From NCBI GenBank assembly GCA_963699535.1, contig CAVOUJ010000016.1, positions 1 to 64,000 of the forward strand: DNA of 64,000 nt, read 5' to 3'. The stretch comes from VBDM01 sp963699535 (GTDB taxonomy: Bacteria; Pseudomonadota; Gammaproteobacteria; Burkholderiales; SG8-39). Under the pieces are notes generated by a model. It ran no database searches, had not been told where the DNA came from, and saw nothing but the letters and a program-made list of their open reading frames with translations. Both the position numbers and the translations under genes were made by a program. Position 1 is the first letter of the stretch, and each line of letters starts with the position of its first letter. Shown in pieces: positions 58,153-64,000 of this stretch.

Positions 58153-61100
58153 ATGCTGCAACGCCGCTCCGGCTGCCGCGATCGTCGATCCGCGGCGCGC
58201 GCCAGAACAATCTCAAGAATCTCTCGCTCGAGCTTCCGCTGAACGAGCTGATCGTCGTGACCGGCGTCTCGGGCTCGGGGAAATCCTCGCTGGTCTTCGA
58301 CACGCTCTACGCCGAAGGCCAGCGGCGCTACGTCGAGACCTTCAGCCCGTACGCGCGGCAGTTCCTCGACCGCATGGACAAGCCCCAGGTCGATGCGATC
58401 GAGGGGATCCCGCCCGCGATCGCGATCGACCAGACCAACCCGGTGCGCACCTCGCGCTCGACCGTCGGCACGATGACCGAGCTGAACGACCACCTGAAGC
58501 TGCTCTTCGCGCGCGCCGGGAGCCTGTACTGCCGCGGCTGCGCAAGGCCCGTGCGGCGCGACACCCCCGACTCTGTATACGAAGAGATCTCCGCCCGGGC
58601 CGGCGCGGAAAAACCGCGCCTCGTACTGACCTTCCCGGTGACCGTGCCGAAGAACTTCAAGGAAGGGGAGGTCCAGGCGCTGCTGAAGGCCCAGGGCTAC
58701 GACCGCATCCACGCCCGCACCGGCAACGTCCTGGACGTGGTGCAGGACCGGCTGCGGTTTTCCCCGGCGGACAAGACGCGCCTCATCGAAGCGATCGAGT
58801 CCGCTTTCAGGATCGGACAGGGAAAGGTCAACGTCTATCCGCTCGACGCCGAAGGCAAGGCTCTCGCGCCGTGGCGATTCTCGTCGGACCTGCACTGCCC
58901 GGATTGCGACATCCACTATTCGGAGCCCACGCCCGCCCTCTTCTCGTTCAACTCGCCGCTCGGCGCCTGCGAGACCTGCCGCGGCTTCGGACGCGTGATC
59001 GGGATTGACTACGGCCTCATCGTTCCCGACGAAGCGAAGACGCTGCGCGAGGGCGCGGTGCGGCCCTGGCAGTCGCCGAGCTTCCACGAGTGCCAGGACG
59101 ATCTGGAAAAGTACGCGAAGAAGCGCGGCGTACCGCTCGATGTTCCGTTCCGGGACCTCGCGGCTGCGCAGCGCGAGTGGGTGCTCGAAGGCGAGCCGGA
59201 GTGGGTGAGCTGGAGGAAGTCCTGGCCGGGCACCTGGTACGGCGTCGCGCGCTTTTTCCGCTGGCTCGAGACCAAGGCCTACAAGATGCACGTGCGCGTG
59301 CTCCTGTCGCGCTACCGCGCCTATTCGCCCTGCGCCGCTTGCCGCGGCGCGCGGCTAAAGCCGGACGCGCTCGCCTGGCGCGTCGGAACGAAGGAAGACG
59401 CCGACCGGGCGCTCGCTCCTGCACTGCGCTTCATGCCGCAGGGGGCGCAATTCGGGGATGAGTGCCTGCGCGAGCTTCCCGGGCTGACGCTGCACGACCT
59501 CGTGCTCCTGCCCGCCGAGCGCACGCGCGCGTTTTTCGAGAGCCTGCATCTGCCCTGGGCACCCGCGAAAAGGACCGCGGGAGTTCAAGGCATTACCGGG
59601 ACGGGTGCCGCGAGCGCCTCCGGGGTCGCATCCCCTGAAGGGGCCCCTGCTCCGCCCTCCGGCGCTCCGATCGACGAGGCCACCGACCTGCTCCTCACCG
59701 AGATCCGCGCGCGGCTGCGCTACCTTCACGAAGTCGGCCTGGGCTACCTCACGCTCGACCGCCAGTCGCGCACGCTCTCCGGGGGTGAGGTGCAGAGGAT
59801 CAATCTCACCACCGCGCTCGGCACCTCGCTCGTCAATACGCTGTTCGTTCTCGACGAACCTTCGATCGGCCTGCATCCGCGCGACATGGGACGCGTCATC
59901 GGCGTGATGCAGCGCCTGCGCGACGCGGGCAACTCGCTCGTCGTGGTCGAGCACGATCCGCAGATCATGCTCGCCGCGGACCGCATCCTGGACATGGGTC
60001 CGGGTCCCGGAGAGCGCGGCGGCGAGATCGTCTTCTTCGGCTCGCCCGAGGAGCTGAAGGGCGCGAAGACGCTCACCGCGGATTATCTCTCGGGAAGAAA
60101 GCGCGCCGGCGCGCCAACCACCCCGGCGCTGCGCGCCACCCCTCCTTCGGAAGGAGGGGAAGGCGAACCGAGTACCCTTCTCCCCTCCTCGTCGAGGAGG
60201 GGTACCGCCGCAGGCGGCGGGGTGGTCCGGCAAATCGAGCTTCTCGGCGCCGCCGAGCACAACCTCAAGAGCATCGACGTCCGTATTCCGCTGCGTCGGC
60301 TGGTGTGCGTCACCGGTGTCTCAGGCTCGGGGAAATCGACACTGATTCAGGACGTCCTCTACGCGGGGCTGCGCAGGGCGAAGGGCAAGCCCACCGAGGC
60401 TCCCGGCCAGTTCGTTTCTCTGAATGGCGCGGAGCACGTCGGCGACGTCGTCATGGTGGACCAGACCCCCATCGGCCGCACCACGCGCTCCAACCCGGCG
60501 AGCTACGTCGGCGCCTGGGACGCGATCCGCGGCATCTACGCAAGACAGCCGCTCGCCAAAGAGCGCGAGTACACCGCGGGCACGTTCAGCTTCAACTCGG
60601 GGAAGGGCCGCTGCCCGACCTGCGGGGGCAACGGCTTCGAGCACGTCGAGATGCAATTCCTCTCCGACGTGTACCTGCGCTGCCCCGATTGCAGCGGCAA
60701 ACGCTTCCGCGCGGAAGTGCTCGAGGTGACGGTCGCGGGAAAGTCGATCGCCGACGCGCTCGAGTTGACCGTTTCGGAAGCGCTCGCATTCTTTCGCGAC
60801 CACGCGGAGGTGGACCGGGCGCTCAAGCCGCTCTCCGACGTGGGCCTCGAATACCTGCGGCTGGGGCAGCCGGTGCCGACACTCTCGGGCGGCGAGGCGC
60901 AGCGCCTGAAGCTCGCCGGGCATCTGGTCGAAGCGTCGCAGACCACCCCGGCGCTGCGCGCCACCCCTCCTCTGCGAGGAGGGGAAAAGAGTCGCGCCGC
61001 CCTCCCCTCCTCGTCGAGGAGAGGTGCCGCCGAAGGCGGCGGGGTGGTACGCGGCAAGCTCTTTCTCTTCGACGAGCCCACGACAGGCCTTCATTTCGAC

Positions 61101-64000
61101 GACGTGGCCAAGTTGCTCGGCGCATTCCGGCAGCTGCTCGCCGCCGGTCACTCGATCGTGGTGATCGAGCACAACCTCGATGTGATCCGCGCGAGCGACT
61201 GGATCATCGACCTCGGGCCGGAAGGCGGCGAGGAAGGCGGCCGTATCGTCTGCGTCGGCGCGCCGCGCGAAGTCGCGAAGCACGCCACATCGCATACCGG
61301 GCGCGCGCTGCGCGAATACGAGGCGGCGCTCGCGAAACCGGCCGCGCTCCGCTCCGCGGAGCCCGGAGTTCCGTTGCAGACTCGGTTCAACGAAACCATC
61401 AGGATCCACAACGCCCGCGAGCACAACCTGAAGAACATCGACGTCGAGATCCCGCGCAACCGGTTCACCGTCGTCACCGGCATTTCCGGCTCGGGCAAAT
61501 CGACCCTCGCCTTCGACATCCTGTTCGCCGAAGGGCAGCGCAGGTATCTCGAATCGCTCAATGCCTATGCGCGCCAGTTCGTCCAGGCCGCGGCGCGGCC
61601 GGACGTGGACGCGATTTTCGGCATTCCGCCCACCGTGGCCATCGAGCAGCGAACCAGCCGCGGCGGCAGAAAGAGCACGGTCGCAACGCTCACCGAGATC
61701 TACCATTTCCTGCGGCTGCTCTACGTGAAGCTCGGCGTGCAGCACTGCCCGGACTGCAAGGTGCCGATCGAGCCCCAGAGCGAGGATGCGATCGCCGCCC
61801 GCCTCTTGCGCGATCACAAGGGGCAGCGCGTCGGCCTGCTCGCGCCCCTCGTCGTGAACCGCAAGGGTTACTACACCGATCTCGCGAAATGGGCGGCGGG
61901 CCGCGGCTACACCCACTTGCGCGTTGACGGCGAGTTCCTGCCGACCGACAAGTGGCCGCGCCTGTCGCGCTTTCAGGAGCACACCCTGGAGCTGCCGGTC
62001 GCGGACTTGCGTATCTCATCCGAAAGCGAAATCGAGCTGCGCCGCGCGCTTTCGTCCGCGCTCGAACACGGCAAGGGCGTCGTGCACGTGCTCCAGGACC
62101 TTGACCGGCTCGCGCAAGCGGCCGGGAAATCGCGGTCTTCGCGCGTCGAAGTGGAGCTTCCGCAACGCGTCTTCTCCACCAAGCGCGCCTGTTCTTCCTG
62201 CGCGCGCAGCTTCGCCGACCTCGACCCGAGGCTCTTTTCATTCAACTCCAAGCACGGCTGGTGCGCCGAGTGCTACGGGACCGGCCTCAAGCTCTCCGGC
62301 GTCGAATGGGACGAAGAGCGCGAAAAGACCGGTACCGAGGATCACGTACTCGATTCCTGGCTCGAATGGCTCGAGATTGACGAGATCTGCCCGGCCTGCC
62401 GCGGCATGCGGCTCAACAGCGAGGCCCTCGCCGTGCTCTGGCAGGACCGCTCGATCTCCGAGCTCGCCGCGCTCCCCGTGGCCGCGTTGAGGAACGTGTT
62501 CCAGGAAGTCAGGCTCGCGGGCCGTGACGCGGAGATCGCGCGAGACATCGTAGCGGAACTGCAGGCACGCCTGGCTTTTCTCGATGAAGTCGGACTTTCG
62601 TACCTGTCGCTCGACCGCGCGGCGCCCACGCTTTCCGGCGGCGAGGCGCAGCGCATTCGCCTCGCCGCGCAGCTCGGCTCGAACCTGCGCGGCGTGTGCT
62701 ACATCCTCGACGAGCCCACCATCGGATTGCACCCGCGCGACAACGCCGTCCTGCTCGACACGCTGGAGAAGCTCGAGGCGAAAGGCAATACCCTGGTCGT
62801 CGTCGAGCACGACGAGGAGACCATCCGGCGGGCGGAGCACCTGATCGATCTCGGCCCCGGGGCGGGCAGGCTCGGCGGGCGCGTGATCGCCCAGGGCTCG
62901 GCCGCAGACCTCATGCGGGAGAGCGAGTCTGTGACCGGAAGATTTCTCGCTCATCCGCTCATGCACCCGCTGCATCCGCCGCGGCCGGTGCGAAAGAGCA
63001 CCGCCTCGCTCCATGTGATCGGCGCGTCGCAGCACAACCTCGCGGACATCGACGTGCGCGTGCCGCTCGCAAGGCTCTCGCTGATCACCGGGGTCTCGGG
63101 CTCGGGGAAATCGACGCTCGCGCGCGACGTGCTCTACGAGAACCTCCAGCGCCTGGTGCAGGGAAAAAACGCGCCGCTCTCGGGCTGCCGCGGAATGCGC
63201 GGGGCGGAAAACGTCGGCCGTGTCCTCGAAGTGGACCAGACGCCGATCGGCAAGACGCCGCGCTCGTGCCCCGCGACCTACGTCGGGTTCTGGGACTCGA
63301 TCCGGCGCCTGTTCGCCGACACTGTGGAGGCGCGCATGCGCGGATGGAGCGCATCGCGCTTCTCCTTCAACGTCAAGGGCGGGCGTTGCGAGTCCTGCGA
63401 GGGCCAGGGCATCAAGAGAATCGAGATGAGCTTCCTTCCCGACGTCAAGGTCGCCTGCGAAGCCTGCGGCGGCGCGCGCTTCAACCCGGAGACCCTCGCA
63501 GTGCGCTGGAAAGGGAAAAACGCGGGTGAGGTTCTCGCGATGAGCGTGGACAACGCCGTGGAGTTCTTCTCGGCACATCCCGCGGCGCACCGCGCGCTGC
63601 GCCTGCTGCAGGACGTGGGCCTCGGTTACCTCACGCTGGGTCAGCAAAGCCCCACGCTGTCGGGCGGCGAGGCGCAGCGGATCAAGCTGGTCACCGAGCT
63701 CGCCCGAACCGGGGATGGACCCGGGTTCTCTGGAAATCCCGCGGGGAGAAAACCGGGGGCTGGCCCCGGCTTTCTGATCCTCGACGAGCCTACTGTCGGC
63801 CTGCACATGGCCGACGTCGAGAAGCTGGTGCGGGTGCTGCACCGACTCGTGGACGCGGGAAACACGGTCGTCGTCATCGAGCACAACCTGGATGTGATCG
63901 CGGAAGGCGACTGGATCATCGACCTCGGGCCCGAGGGCGGCACGGCGGGCGGGCGGCTCGTCGCGCAGGGCGCCCCGGAGCAGATTGTCGCGATGGGCCG
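58153..64000 (+). CDS. uvrA: Tandem-duplicated excinuclease UvrA (four ATPase cassettes), 3' end outside window
   Basis: One frame stays open for over 5.8 kb. It holds two complete UvrA halves fused in tandem. Walker A motifs are GVSGSGKSS (58263), GVSGSGKST (60315), GISGSGKST (61479) and GVSGSGKST (63090). LSGGE signatures are near 59775, 60885, 62632 and 63657. Zinc-type Cys pairs include CPTCGGNGF/CPDCSGKRF (60616-60706) and CESCEGQG/CEACGGARF (63390-63480). DNA-damage recognition in nucleotide-excision repair is the UvrA role; this double form is known mainly from Burkholderiales. In the correct frame no start codon precedes SSIRGARQNNLKNLSLE, so one base is probably gained or lost just after ATG 58153. 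Four non-family insertions are listed separately. Confidence 0.93.
59569..59680. repeat. Pro/Ala/Gly-rich insertion in the first uvrA cassette
   Basis: Between FFESLHLPWAP and ATDLLLTEIRARL the frame encodes a low-complexity stretch (TGTGAASASGVASPEGAPAP). The DNA contains hairpins, such as CCCCTGAAGGGG near 59636. Read on the other strand, two related GGTCC-TTTTCGCGGG / GGCCC-CTTCAGGGG segments recur. It resembles a degenerated repeat inserted in frame. Confidence 0.45.
60117..60226. repeat. Palindromic repeat element, copy 1, inside uvrA
   Basis: 110 bp with terminal inverted repeats ACCACCCC/GGGGTGGT. Two inner perfect hairpins are present: CCCCTCC-TTCG-GGAGGGG type near 60140-60159, and CCCCTCCTCG/CGAGGAGGGG near 60182-60202. 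It is translated as TTPALRATPPSEGGEGEP and continues to GTAAGGGVV. It lies between the first and second cassettes of the first UvrA half. Confidence 0.85.
60942..61048. repeat. Palindromic repeat element, copy 2, inside uvrA
   Basis: 107 bp with the same ends and the same two inner hairpins as the copy at 60117-60226. It is translated as TTPALRATPPLRGGEKSR and continues to GAAEGGGVV. It sits directly between LKLAGHLVEASQ and GKLFLFDEPTTGLH, that is, between the ATPase signature and Walker B. It is clearly homologous to copy 1 at the DNA level. Confidence 0.85.
63708..63772. repeat. Third type of inserted inverted-repeat sequence in uvrA
   Basis: Between KLVTELART and FLILDEPTVGLH the frame gains GDGPGFSGNPAGRKPGAGPG. 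The DNA has CCGGGTTCTC (63721-63730) inverted against GAGAAAACCGGG, followed by the palindrome GGGGCTGGCCCC. The insertion is at the same structural position as copy 2 but of a different sequence family. Confidence 0.6.

Noticed and set aside
58141..58153. Leaderless uvrA transcript from TACAAT at 58141-58146
   Set aside because: No acceptable -35 element at the right distance, and the start region itself contains an unresolved frame change.
62238..63884. Long open frame (548 codons) on the minus strand opposite uvrA
   Set aside because: The codons mirror the GC-rich third positions of uvrA, the translation is Arg/Ala/His-rich with no domain, and the plus frame has clear UvrA motifs throughout.

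Overview
The window looks like a chromosomal fragment of a high-GC betaproteobacterium, probably related to Burkholderiales. The grounds are uniformly GC-rich codon use, several Bug/TTT-type periplasmic receptors (four genes or near relatives), a TRAP system with a TatT lipoprotein, and a tandem double-length UvrA of the type I know from Burkholderiales. About nineteen otherwise recognisable genes carry frame breaks. Intact neighbours and the housekeeping nature of some broken genes suggest consensus indels in a draft or metagenome assembly more than real gene decay.

Layout. 1-7 kb (minus): a TatT-DctP-DctQM TRAP uptake operon runs with short overlaps into an acyl-CoA dehydratase activase-related protein and a tandem BcrAD/BadF-type activase that leaves the window. 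A sigma54 -24/-12 promoter precedes it and a divergent sigma54 activator gene (7.05-8.56 kb) faces it. 8.6-11.9 kb: a DUF1302 outer-membrane-type protein, a hemerythrin gene behind a perfect FNR-type box, and an AbrB/Doc toxin-antitoxin pair with its operator. 11.9-16.0 kb: GST, amidase, fumarylacetoacetase-type hydrolase and amidohydrolase in a tight catabolic run. 16.4-20.7 kb (minus): a branched-chain-type solute-binding protein followed by an unusual branched RNA/DNA structure and a terminator, a luciferase-like flavoenzyme, and a Tat-exported amidohydrolase.

20.9-33.3 kb: an MFS-acyltransferase fusion, an AraC regulator divergent from a methyltransferase, a flavin aromatic hydroxylase, a TauD-like dioxygenase with a Bug receptor, another solute-binding protein, two tandem Bug receptors, and a CPA1 antiporter. 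33.5-44.6 kb: an unknown membrane coiled-coil protein, an SDR, an orphan sensor kinase, a degenerate histidine phosphatase, a molybdopterin hydroxylase large subunit, a SHOCT lipoprotein, an isoquinoline-oxidoreductase-type pair and a class II aldolase. 44.6-46.3 kb is a lower-GC patch (small conserved protein, cysteine-dioxygenase-like cupin, MAPEG protein) with an attC-like hairpin.

46.3-57.4 kb is mostly envelope and maintenance: MltF-like transglycosylase, PagL-like lipid A deacylase, LETM1-like protein, extradiol dioxygenase, EttA, a sensorless chemoreceptor, an Fpg/Nei glycosylase, DUF2231 and another small membrane protein, an ECF sigma factor, a CDGSH protein and a flavin reductase. 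57.4-57.9 kb encodes a secreted protein of four Cys-bracketed repeats that I do not recognise. 58.15 kb to the end is a four-ATPase UvrA whose reading frame contains two copies of a palindromic repeat element plus two other unusual insertions, all without loss of frame.
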